From assembly GCF_040054535.1 (NCBI RefSeq), contig NC_090797.1:6999001-7063000 (forward strand): a stretch of DNA of 64,000 nucleotides, read 5' to 3'. The stretch comes from Antennarius striatus. Lineage: Eukaryota; Chordata; Actinopteri; Lophiiformes; Antennariidae. Every line of letters begins with the position of its first letter. Position 1 is the first letter of the stretch. The notes under the pieces are model-generated. The model saw only the letters and a program-made list of their open reading frames with translations. It was not told the DNA's origin and did no database searches. The position numbers and the translations under genes were made by a program. This document shows, piece by piece, positions 1-11,900 of this stretch.

Positions 1-89
1 GAGGGACCAGAGAGCTCTGCTCCAGCTCTGACAGGGAACCACAGTGATTTCATCTTTATTCTAACTCTTTTTCTTTGCTGTCTGGACAG

Positions 90-149
90 CAAGCCAAAAC
101 ACTACAACAACAAATTCTGCAGCTGAAGACGAAGGAGAGAACTTTTTGA
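90..149 (+). CDS. Possible terminal coding exon of an unidentified upstream gene
   Basis: A pyrimidine-rich stretch ending in CAG at 87-89 is a good 3' splice site. From 90 the frame reads 19 residues (QAKTLQQQILQLKTKERTF) and then TGA at 147-149. The residues are polar with leucine/isoleucine spacing like the end of a coiled coil. The intron would start left of the window. I do not recognise the protein. The splice site is seen directly; that it is used is inference. A chance match is quite possible because only 60 bases support it. Confidence 0.3.
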   Translation, partial: QAKTLQQQILQLKTKERTF

Positions 150-1723
150 AATATGAAGAGTAAATGGTTCGACATGAAGAAGGAAATGAGGCCTTACTGA
201 CATCAGAAATATGAAAACTTTTTATCTTTTTTAAGCTCTTTAAGCAAACACTCTATTAGTGCTATATTTATATGTACTGATACATAGCATGTTTTGTTAC
301 TGTCATGAAAAGATCTAAAGTACTGGAAACTATTTTTAAACTATTTGTTACATACAATAGGGAAAAAAACCCTTGTGATCCAATTTATCACTTACACCTG
401 CTGTCATAGTGCAAATTAGAGTGAAAAGCATTCAGGAAAAACATTATTTATACATTTTCCATATTGCACTGCAACTAAATTAACAAAGGACTTTGAAAGC
501 TGCATAAAGATGCTTTGCAGCCAAATGCATTCACAGCCACGAAACAATTAAGAATGAGCTACCACACTGACTACACCCATGACATGTGAAGGTTCTGCTT
601 CCTCTGGATTTCCTGATCACTTTAAGATCAAGAGACTTTGTTTATCTGAAGCGGGATATTGTTCGGCACACATACAGGCTGGAGCGCACACACATAGGGC
701 CTGTAGACATCTGAAATGACTCAGTTTCATGGTGTGGAGGAAACACTAATGCTCCTACAGAATGTATTCACAAGACCAGAATTATAACCCTTTTCCAACA
801 TGTTATGAAAAAATAACAAAGGAAATAACTTCAAGAGACTCATAGCTGTATTTGCTAATAACATTGTTTTTACTGTTATATTAATGCAACTGTTTTAATT
901 AGTAGCACATTTTAGATTTCCATTTAAATTTTGAGGTGTGATTTGTGTTTTGTTAGTGCAACATGTTAGTCAGTTGCAAGAATGATGGAAACATTAACTG
1001 CACTCATAAGTGCTGACTACAACTAATGAAATACTACTTTTGTTTATTATAAGTAGAAGACGTAAAGGGACCACATTCAGGAAGTGGCACTTCATTTAAT
1101 ACAAAAACACTTATACTTGGTTGTTGTTTTATTTTTCATGTTTATGGTATTGACACTGTGGTCAAAAAGCTTTCTGCTAGGTTCAATATTCATTTCACCA
1201 AGTCAAACTGTTTAAATGTTTAAGTTACCGGTCAGCCGTATCCCATGACTTCCTTGCTTTAAAGTGTGGTATCCAAATAAAATTGTATACAAAATGCCAC
1301 TGCTAAAGCAGCACTAAGAGTAGTATTTCAGTTTACATGCGTGACTGTGACGGATGTCTGTGTCTCCACGTGAGGAGGAAAGCTGTGTTATGCTTGTCAG
1401 CAGTTCTCAGGGTACAGTTACAGACAGGGACAGATACTGACCAGTCAACCTGCCCTTCCCAGGGGCCGATTAAGACGATCATCTTCACATTGTCTGGATT
1501 ACATCCAGTGATTAGACCCAAGGAACAGACAGAGAGGAGTGAACCGTCTCATCCCCAAACAGGTACAAAAAGCCCCCACCAGGTTCTCCTCTCACCCTGA
1601 GTCCCATTGTTGTGTGACTGTGAAGAGGGTAACCACCACTTCACAGTAGACCAATTGGGCAGAGAGGTTTGCAACACAGTGCTCCAGCTAGTTTACCTGC
1701 ATACGCTCAGGTGTCTCAGAGAA
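150..1723. other. Intergenic DNA and presumed 5' region of the GCAP gene
   Basis: AT-rich sequence with no convincing exon. The open frame at 1337-1600 has no family resemblance. A GGATTA core at 1496-1501 is the reverse of TAATCC, the site bound by the photoreceptor factors CRX/OTX. It lies about 220 bp before the GCAP start and would suit a retinal gene, but a six-base site is weak evidence. The 1607-1723 stretch is in frame with the GCAP start but is read as 5'UTR. Confidence 0.5.
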
Positions 1724-4432
1724 ATGGGGAACTCAACAGGAAGCACTGTGGATGACCTGCAGGCGGTGGAGATGCATCTCTGGTACAAAAAGTTCATGAC
1801 TGAGTGCCCTTCAGGTCAGCTCACCCTGCACGAGTTCAAGCAGTTCTTTGGGATGCGAGGGTTGGACTCTGAAGCCAACGCCTACATAGAACAGATGTTC
1901 CGCACGTTCGACATGAACAAGGTAAGATACTGCATTTCATGTCAATCCAAGGAGTTTGTACTTAAATGATAGAGTGATGGACTTGAGTTACAGCTTTTAG
2001 TTTTGGTCACAAGTTTCAATTACTTCATAGGATATGAACTCAAAAGATAAAAACATCATAATGTGCGTTTTTAAATAAATATGGTCAAGATTAAATTCAT
2101 AGTTTGCATTATTTTTGGCTTAAAAAGGTAATAAAATGACTATGTGATTCGATTAGCGTTCTGTTTTACTTTGAAAAACAAAATTTCATCCTTGGTAATT
2201 CAATTTACTCCGTCGTCCATAGAAGGATGAAAAGTAATTATTTTTAAACAAGCATAATTAAAATGTTTTTGAAACTAATTGAGGAAAACTGTATTTCTGA
2301 AATGTTTGCAAGATAAGATAGATAATAAATATTGTTACTAACTAATGATATCATTTAATTAACTAGGTATTTGTCAGAATTATATTTGGGAAACAAGTTC
2401 GAGTTGCATTTGATAATCTCCATAATGATTATTTTATAAGATGATAAAGTAACCATATAGTCTTCTAAATGTATCATAAACTTGGTGAAATATTGAAATT
2501 TTTGTCCAACAAATGGTCCAAAAACTGAACGGACATGGAAATCTTTGATGCATTTTAGAAATTAATGAAATATTTTGAGATTTATTTTTTTTTGCTAGAA
2601 AAACTGTTTGAAAGATTATAAATCACAATTCTGTGATTGATATCAGTCAACTAATTATTGGATGGAGTATAAATAACAATTATTTATTTTTAACCTTCAA
2701 ACCAATAAAACCCCAATAGAGAATTATATTTTGTAGTTTTTTGCTGCAGAAGAAAAGATGAAATTGAATTGCAATCAAGCACAAAAATGAGTCATGACCT
2801 CCCAGCAGCAGCAGCAGCACAACATTTTGACCCTCACAGATTAATTCAGGGTGTCTGCAAGTAGAACGTCTGATCGTCTATATTTAGTCTCCACTGCCAG
2901 CTTGCAAAAGGCTGCAGTAATCTTTATGCATGATTTAAACCGTGAGATTATCGGAGAGACAAAGCTTTGATGCAAAGATTGTTTCCTGTGTGCAGACAGT
3001 CCCTGGAGACAATCCTTCATCCTGGCAAGCTGAATTTGACACAGAGATCTTTTTCAACTGAGCAACCAATTAATGTCGTTGCATGATTGAAGATCACTTC
3101 ATAAGTAGATGGTCATGCATAATGATTTACGCTATGACAAGGACTTCCTGTTAGTACGAATCTTTCTTGTTCCTGCAGGATGGTTACATAGACTTCATGG
3201 AGTATGTGGCTGCTCTCAGTCTGGTGATGCGAGGAAAGATGGAGCACAAGCTGCGTTGGTATTTTAAACTCTATGATGTGGATGGAAATGGCTGCATTGA
3301 CCGACATGAACTCCTCAACATAATAAAGGTATAATATATCATGCTTCAGCCACATCTGATGTCTGAGCAGGCCCTGGGCTGAGCAGAGTGTAATGATTTC
3401 ATTCTGTGCCAACAGGCCATCCGTGCAATCAGCGGGAATGAAAATCAGGAAGCAAGTGCTGAGGATTTCACAAATCGTGTGTTTGACAGGATTGATATAA
3501 ATGGAGATGGTGAGTGTGTTCTGGCACCATTTAGGGCGATTTAGGAAGAATTCAACCGTGGGTGGAGAGAGTTAAGACATTCATCAGCGTCACTGCAATC
3601 TTCAGTCAGAAAGCACAAGCACTAAAAGAAGAGATGCTGTAGGTGTCTGCTTAGGACTCCATAAAAGAAGCAAATTAAACTTCCTCTTCAAGGGAAAGTC
3701 TTCTGATTTTACACATCAAAGTCTGAGAATCAGATTGAACAGAATGCATAAATATTGATTATATTCTTAGAGGTTTTTGTGAAATAGAAATTAGTGTCTC
3801 TGGTTTCAGTGAAAAGTGAAAACGAGGATGTTGACACTTTTAAGCAAAGTTAGATTTGTTACCAAAGTGTACCAATTAACAGCTGTTTGCAAAACTGAAA
3901 TAAAACAATGCATTTAAAAAGTTCAGTATAACAGGTGTAAGGTTTTTCTTAATATTTAACACAAAAAGGAGCTTAACTGTGGACTCTAAACTCATTTCTC
4001 ATGGGCAAAAGCCTCCAAATATATATATATATGAAAAAGTTCCCTTAAGATCACTGTTCTCTCGGAATTTCCAAGATTCAGCTTTCTTAATAGATGGACG
4101 GATGCATTTCGGGATGCCCTGATTCTCCCTCTATGGCTCATTGCTAGTGAACAAAACATTACTTTAATGTCCCCTCAGGCATTCTTTCTGTAAAAATGTG
4201 ATGCTGTGTCAAACAGACTGTCTTTTGAAACTTACTTCATTGGTTTATTTGAGAGGAAATCCAACTTGGAATGTCTTTAAAATACAATCTTTCCACTTCT
4301 ACAGGTGAGCTTTCCTTGGAGGAGTTTGTGGCCGGCGCTCGCAGTGACGAGGATTTCATGGAGGTGATGATAAAGAGTCTGGACCTTACCCACATTGTGG
4401 CCATGATCCACAACAGGAGGCGCAGTGTTTAG
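1724..4432 (+). CDS. Guanylyl cyclase-activating protein (GCAP, GUCA1 family)
   Basis: Neuronal calcium sensor that activates retinal membrane guanylyl cyclase in photoreceptors when calcium falls, restoring cGMP after light. Coding exons are 1724-1921, 3179-3328, 3416-3509 and 4305-4432, all GT-AG with matching phases, giving 189 aa. The start is chosen because MGNSTGS is an N-myristoylation signal; the frame is open 39 codons further up but that would bury the glycine. EF-hand 1 is degenerate with the family's ECPSGQ signature (about 28-32). Loops 63-74, 99-110 and 143-154 have canonical Asp at position 1 and Glu at 12, so three sites should bind calcium or magnesium. The four-exon layout and length match the family. 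Closest by eye to GCAP1, but gene order (orc5 at the 3' end rather than guca1b) makes the paralogue uncertain, so no symbol is given. Introns 1922-3178 and 3510-4304 are AT-rich and hold nothing recognised. Confidence 0.93.
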
Positions 4433-5113
4433 CCTCGGCCTGGTCTGACTACCTCATCCTCAATCATGATTTGACCCCAGAGTTTCAGTGCATTGCCTCT
4501 GGTATATATAAAAAAAGCAATTTATAGACTGAGATTTCTATTAAGATTCAGTCCAGTTTAATATAATGCCACTGTATTCTAAACACTGACATTTCTTAAT
4601 CTCTAAAGACTGGCACACATGCACTTTAAAGGCATTTGATGACTCGGCAAACCTTTCAATCTGGTCATTGTTCTTGTTTAATGATGCTGAGCTCAGTCAA
4701 GGTCACCTTGGTGTGAGAAACGATGTCTAAGATGGTCATCTCACCTGCTGATATCTGGAGGGATAACAGGAGTATAGTTGCGATAATACGTGGTCTATAA
4801 TTTCCAAATCTTGATTTTTTTTCTGGATCTGAATTCCTCTGCATCAAATCAATCAACTCTGTTTTACCAATTTTACCTGTTGAATATGGAGGAAGACTCT
4901 GGAGTGTAAGATTAACATGAATTTGATCAACTTTGTAAAACAGGTAGAAAAACCTGAAAAGATTTACCAGGGCATGGATTAAATTCTCAAATGTTATATT
5001 TTGTGTTTTTATCCGGAATTTACTTGCCTATGTTGTAACGAGTTTACGTGTATTTACTGTTTGTTCCTCAGAAATACAGATATACGTCATCTTCACTGTT
5101 GCATATTTTTTAT
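4433..5113 (+). other. Presumed 3'UTR of the GCAP gene
   Basis: About 680 bases follow the TAG stop without a further coding signal. The first good polyadenylation hexamer I see is at 5114. The open frame at 4665-4856 on the other strand has no recognisable content. Confidence 0.5.
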
Positions 5114-5119
5114 AATAAA
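5114..5119 (+). terminator. Candidate polyadenylation signal of the GCAP gene
   Basis: AATAAA in an AT-rich setting, about 680 bases after the stop codon. Position is plausible; use is inferred. Confidence 0.4.
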
Positions 5120-5631
5120 AATCAATGACACAAGAGGATTTTTCTTTCCTTAATACTTACACCCACATAATTCAGCATTCACAACATGGAAACTATATTA
5201 TCACAATTTGAATTTCAGCATTATTTAAAAATTACACACATATCCTTACTACTTTCACAGTGGTGGACTTTGAATCAGAATTTTTTTCATTTCTTACATC
5301 TTTCAGTACTTAGGACATCACAACAAACTTTCAGTAAATGGTTTCTAAAAATAATACATTGACAGGCATTTTAGGTGTTCAATGTGTTGCATTTGCCTTC
5401 TCCTCAGAAGAAATCATTTATTTGTTGTAACTTCTGCTATATTCCCACTGTAAATATGTTTTTAGTCAATATCTGTTCTACATTTTCTGTAATACGGCAT
5501 CAGTACATTATTCCTTCAGCATCCAGCCTCTCCCAACAGGGTGAACAGACACATTACAGGAAAAAAAAAATCCTCCCCTTTGGTAAGGACAATGATTCAC
5601 TGAATGATTTTTAAGCTAGATATACCATTCT

Positions 5632-5637
5632 TTTATT
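5632..5637 (-). terminator. Candidate polyadenylation signal of orc5
   Basis: AATAAA on the minus strand about 290 bases past the orc5 stop; another copy lies near 5757-5762. The two convergent transcripts (GCAP and orc5) would end within about 0.5 kb of each other. Confidence 0.4.
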
Positions 5638-5823
5638 AATAATGACAATATATTTAATCTTCCATAGAATATTAACTTTCATGAAAAGCAGAGCAATTGC
5701 AACGAAAGCTTTCAGCAAAATAAACCACTCACAAAACCCAAACTGCCAATATGACATTTATTTCATAAAAATATTTTACATGATGAATAGATTTTACAAG
5801 AATAATATAAGCTCATCTTTCAA

Positions 5824-5837
5824 CCACCAGGGGGCAG
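5824..5837 (+). promoter_or_regulatory. CTCF-like binding site, forward orientation
   Basis: CCACCAGGGGGCAG is a near-perfect match to the CTCF core. It sits in the convergent gap just past the orc5 stop, at the left border of the orc5-lhfpl3 block. The motif is seen directly; occupancy is inference. Confidence 0.6.
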
Positions 5838-5923
5838 AGAAACAACTGGATTGATTTTTTTCAGAGATTCTGAGTATGAATTCCCTTCTTGCTGTCGACA
5901 TGTCATCTCAACACAATACAGTC

Positions 5924-8900
5924 TTATAGGAAGTCATAAAGGTACTCAACAATATCAAAATTCACCGTCCTGAAAGACAAAGGACATTAAGCATATTGTC
6001 AGTGTGCAATTCACTTCTTTGTCTTTGACATGTGTATTAGCAGACGTACACACACCTGGATATGGCACAGATAAAGTCAAAAGAGACGGCACATTTGTAC
6101 TTCGGGGCATCGAGCTGGTCGTCATGGCTGACCTGAGTCAACAGCTGTAAGGTCACCAAGGAGGAGATCTAAATGGAGAATAGAGGGACACTGAAACGGC
6201 TCAGTTCTGGCTCTTTAAACACAGCCATACACACTTTGATGCAGAGACACTAAACGATATGAGCCAGCTGCATAGATATGGGTCAAGCCTAATTTTCTAA
6301 AAATACTTCATGCTCAGGGTTAAATACACATGAGCACATCCTGAAACTCGTGCACAGTTCTAAGAGACTGTGTTTATTCAACAAAAATAAAATGATTTTA
6401 TATATTAAATAATCTGCAGATGCATAAAGTAATTTATGATATGCACAAGCAAACATGGCAAAATGTGAAACAATGAGAACTTGGTCCAGAACCTCCATAA
6501 GAAGCACCTTAAATTCATCTTCGAGGAGGCTCTCCTGGTGTCTGCCAGTGATTTCTAATAAAATGAAGGTTAAAAAAATCATGGACATGACAGAAGCAGT
6601 TGACCAGACACCAACCTGTGAAAAGATGCTGGCTGTGGGGGCAACTCTGCTGTCCACCACGCTGTAGAAAATGGCCAGCAGGCGGTCCAGAGGGAAGGGC
6701 TTTGGCCCCAGAAGATGATTACTTGTCTAGAAATGACATAGAATATTTATATCCTACTAAAATTGAGTCTATAGTTCTTGACAGTCAAAGCTAGTGTTAA
6801 CTCAGAATGATCTGTTGAGACCTTTTCATTTTTCTTCTGGAATTTCGTTTTCTTTATTTTTCCATGGTGCTGCGGGGAGGACGGAAAGAAGTTGATGGAA
6901 TTAAATTTGAATGTATTAAAGATGACCTATTTACTTAAAAATCCTGAATCTTAAAAAGACAGAATAGATGAAATGACTCCACCTTTAGGAAAAAGCGTTT
7001 ATCTGTGCGGGCAGGGTTGTAGGAAGCTAGGTAGGCAGCAATCAACAGGAACTTGGAGTAATAAGGCAGTTCAACATGAGTGTGAGCAGATAAACCTAAG
7101 GAGATAAAGACAATCAGCTGTGATAAATGTGTCCTCTTATATCTTTGTATATTTTATTATTAAAGGTCTCTGATGCATGAGTCTCTGTAAACACCTAGGA
7201 TTTGGTGGTAATATTGATTTCATTTCTGTGTTGGGGATTTAAAACAGCACAGGAGGAAAAAAAATGCTAAAATTTCATAATGAACCCACTGTCAATAAAG
7301 TCAATCAGCATTATGTCAGTGAAACATCCGCTCTCCAACTGTATTCCAGCTCTGTGTGTGTGCTGATACCTCTAAAGGCTGCAGCCTCCTTCTCCTGCAT
7401 CTGCTGCATCTGCTCCCACTGAAGGCTGCACAGGACAAAGAGGAGTCACAACAATGACGATAAAGCGCAGCACAAACAAGCAGCATCACTAGAATGAGTC
7501 CTTCTAGTCGGCTGTTTGAAAGGCAGACCTGGACACTTCCCGTAGGTAAACAGTCTGCATGGCTTTTTTCAAATGCGGCTCAATGTTTCTCCACAGCTTG
7601 TGTGTGTCGGTCTCCTTCACTGAAGACACAAAACAACAACTCTGTTGACAAATCTCTGGTTTAACAGTCAGCGTTTAGAAAGAGAAGGAATATCAGGAAG
7701 GCAAAAAAAACAACAGAACTACACTAAGGTCCCGTCCATACGTAGCCAGATCTTTTTGAAAATGCAACTTTTTTCTTACAGTTAGGCTCTGTCCAGATGA
7801 CAATGCAGATATCCGGGACAAAAACTGAACTTTTTGAAAATGGCCAAAGTGAAGTTTTTAAAAAAAACCGCAGAGTCTGCATTGTCATGTGGACACTGTA
7901 ACTGGAGCTTTTTCTATGCGAGGGGTGTCTCCACGAGACAAAAACAGCTGTGACGTCATGCGTGTGTGACCCGTCTCTCATATACGTGTGGACATAGCAT
8001 TAAGCATCTGGGATTTGTTTTTTTAACTAGCCACCATGAATGAAATTATGACAAAAAAGAATAGTTTCATATTTAACGATGACGGAGGTCCTTTCTCTGT
8101 TGAAGACTAGCTTTTATATATTTTGATATTATTTCAGGACGCTGTTTTTAATAAATGCTTTTATAGATTACTCTAACCTATTTCATTTATGTCTTTGAAA
8201 CTGACTTATGTAACCTTTTTATGTATTTTCACGACTGAGGCTGTAAATTTAGCAGTTTTTCATCATATCTCTTGTACGACAACACAATTATCCCTCAGCC
8301 CATGACTTCTCTGCCCTCTATATCCCACTGATGTCCTACTTTGAGTCTTTCAATCCTCTTGTTGTTGAGCAGCCATTAACTGAGTGCTCATGCCACTAAG
8401 GATATGTGCTTATGTGGACAAATAAACTGACAAAAATGAATGCAACCTTACAGATATAATGAAATAGCAGACTGTTCTTCAAATTAACATACGAAAAGGT
8501 AAATATCTGTATTTTTTAAAAGTGGATAATTGGTCAGATGAATGAATACACGTCTTTGTACTGAACCTTTTCCTTGTGTCAGAGGCTCGCAGAACTTTGA
8601 GAAGTTGAGGGCAGCCTAGGTGAACAGAACAAAAAAGGAAAAATCAAACAATGAAAGATCTTTCCAGACTAATGGGAGATCGTGTGTCTCTGACCAGGTG
8701 ACGCAGCTCTCTGAGGTCCCGACACACCGAGTAAAAGACTCCCAGCAGGAGGTTGATATAGGAGGAGTAAAACTCTGCCGAATATGAGGGATGTCTGTCC
8801 TGGGACAGAATCTGCAGCAGCTCACCTAATAATAGACAAACAGAGGTGACGCATACATACACAACCACCGTCACTATCATCAGGTTTACACAAAGAAAAC

Positions 8901-11900
8901 AAAAAGCAGCAGCAACATTTTGTCACATATCAAGAACACTGATTCACTGTCTGAGTGCTGAATTTACAAAGTGGTGTCTTATAATATGATATTTCTTCAC
9001 AGTTGCTGCTTAAAGTGTTAGAACATAATCACAGGTACAAATCTCACGTCCTGCACCACATCCCCCAAAGTGTGTCTTCGTTATGCATGCAGTGTGGAGC
9101 TGCATATTCATGAAGCTGGCTGACACAGCGAGTGTGAACAATTATACCTTTACTGTAGTCGGGAAAATGGAGCAGAAGAGGCTCGAAACAGCCGGTGTTT
9201 GGTCTGAACTTGTCCCAGACGATTTCACTGAGCAGGATGACGGTAACGTTGTCTTCAACCTGAAAAGGACACAAGCGGAAAAACATGTCACACAGGGATT
9301 CTTTACAATACTTGTGAGAAAGCAATAAAAGACAAAAAAATTCTGCAAAAATTTTTTAAACTAAATTTTCCCTCCTTCTAGCTTCTCATTTGTGAGTATT
9401 TGGTGCTTTTAAGTCTTCCTACATTGAATAAAGAATGAAAAAAATTATGTAAATTATTATAAAAAATTATGAACTGTTGAATTCAAACAATAACAAAACT
9501 CAATTTTATGTGTGGGTTTAAATGAACAAAATATATCAGACATAACTTGAACCAAAAAATAAATGATGTAATTAATCAGTACAGCCAAAAAGAGACTGTA
9601 GTAATGAGTATGATACAAAAAAAACATTTCTGAATAGGGTTTAGACCTCAGACAATAATTAAAAAGGTGCATGTTTACCTGTATATCTTTAAAGAAAATA
9701 AAGTGAATTGTAGCTTTTATTATAAATGGACAATGGATGAAACTGGAACCAGAAACTACTTGGTAGATTGGTTGTTTAAAAAAATATGTTGTGATCAAAA
9801 ACAGTCTGGTTCAATATTTTTTTGCCAATCAAATAACCAATCAATCCACTGTTTGGTTCAGGTCTAACTCATCTAAATCCATCTGCCTCGATGTACCTGA
9901 TCCACATCCAATAGACTTGGAATGTCATTCAGGATGTCTACTATCAATAACCCTCCAAAACGCCAGTCTCTGTTTTTAATACTTCAGCAATGCATCGTGT
10001 TTCCTTAACTTAAGATGATGGAGAGGCGCTCAGCCTTGTGAGGTGATAGATCTTGAACTGACAGGAAGTACACACTGAAATCAGACTGGTGCTCAATAAC
10101 TGACAAACATTCTGAATTGACGTACCTTGGAATTACTATCAAGAGAGAAACTGTTGAATGAGTGCATCCCTTGAGACTTGTTCGAACACATCCAGATAAT
10201 GACACCTCTACTTTGGCAGGTGACACTAAATAACACACGATCACCTCCTCTCTTTCTACCACCACCATAAATAAACTTTACTAAACTTTGTGCTGGAATC
10301 CACAATTAAAACAATAAGAATGTATATTAGAGATAAGCGTTCATCTTCCAATCAACCGTCATACACATATACATTTGCATCCTAATGGTGATTTAAATTC
10401 CCTATGTGGCAGCTCTGAAGTGGCATGATGTCGACAGAGTCACAGTCACTTGCAGTCCACCAGAAAACAATTAGCTTTCATTTGAATCAACAAAAATAAT
10501 CACTTAAGTCTTCATCCTCTTAATACCTATAATGTAATTGGTGTGAATGTCTGCCATCCATCTCTCCCATTTGCAATGAGAGAGATCTGTCCTCTCACAT
10601 CAAGGTCATTCATCACATAAGTAGCTTGTCAGGTCTCTCTTCATCATCCATATCGTGTAACAAAGACGTGACTCCCTCCATAAGTACACAAAGGGCTTGT
10701 TGCACTTTCTCACCAATTCTTGAAGACGCAGGAGAGCAGGAAGGAGATTGACATCAGCATCTCGCAGCACCTCGGCTTTTTCCATTACCTTAAAAACACA
10801 CATTATTTATTTGTGGCATTCATGTTCAAGAAATATGGTTATGATGGGCTGGTATTTCAGTCTATCACTGATTTACAGTTTATGCTTCATAATATGAATA
10901 AAAGATACAGTGCTTGCTGAATATCACACTTATTTTGTTTTGCATTTATTCACATACATTATCTATACTAATCATATTATCAGACAAACATTTAAATGAC
11001 ACATCCAAAGACCCAATAATTCGACATGCTGTGGATTATATTTTGATGTGCCAAGTGAGGAGTGATTTATATGTATTCCTTTTGATTTGGGTGTAAAATG
11101 CGTGACACTCACAATATATCGTGTCTGCCTGGCAGGAGCCTGGCTGCACTGCTGTCTGTAGATGCGCACAAAGTCAGACAGGGAGGGACTGCGGGGGAGC
11201 AGCGAGGCAGCATCGCAGCCGAAGAAGGACAGCAGCACTTGTTCAAACAGCAATGCAACAGAGACACATTCGACACAGCTGATGGTGGCATGAGGCAGCT
11301 GTAGGAGGGGGAGGAGGTGGGGGAGGAGGAGGAGCAAGAAGAGAATGAGGAGGAATGATGATCAGTTTTATATCTGTGCAGTTAAAACACAGTTTTACAC
11401 TCTCCTTGGGTTGAACAGGGAATGTTAACATTTACCCTGAATAATAAGATAATTACAAGTACAAAAATAATTGTCCTTGTTATAATTCTCCTCTGCTGTA
11501 ATTTTGTATCATATAATGAAATTAATTTAGTTAAAAATGAAGTAAGTTATTATGAAATAAGATCAACAGATAAAGCTCTTCCTTCGGTGCCCGTGCAGGA
11601 AATTTAATGGATGCACATTGCCAGGGTAACGACAAACAACCTGGCTCATTGTCAACTCAGTGTTACTTAAGCTAGCTTACTAATTAGCCTCAATAAAAAA
11701 CAGTTTAAACAAAAAATTAGTGAATAGAAAAGCTGGATGACTGATCGATTACTGGAGATAACAGTGAGCAGGAAACACCTTATCCTCCACATAAAAAAAC
11801 CCTCTTTGGGTTAATCCAATGATTTAAAAACACTGTCTGATAATTCAAACAACATGATTTAAATTTACATAGGCTGAAAAAAGGTACAGCTGGTTATGTG

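Noticed and set aside
1607-1723. 39-codon N-terminal extension of the GCAP
   Set aside because: The MGNSTGS start is the conserved myristoylation site; an extension would remove it.
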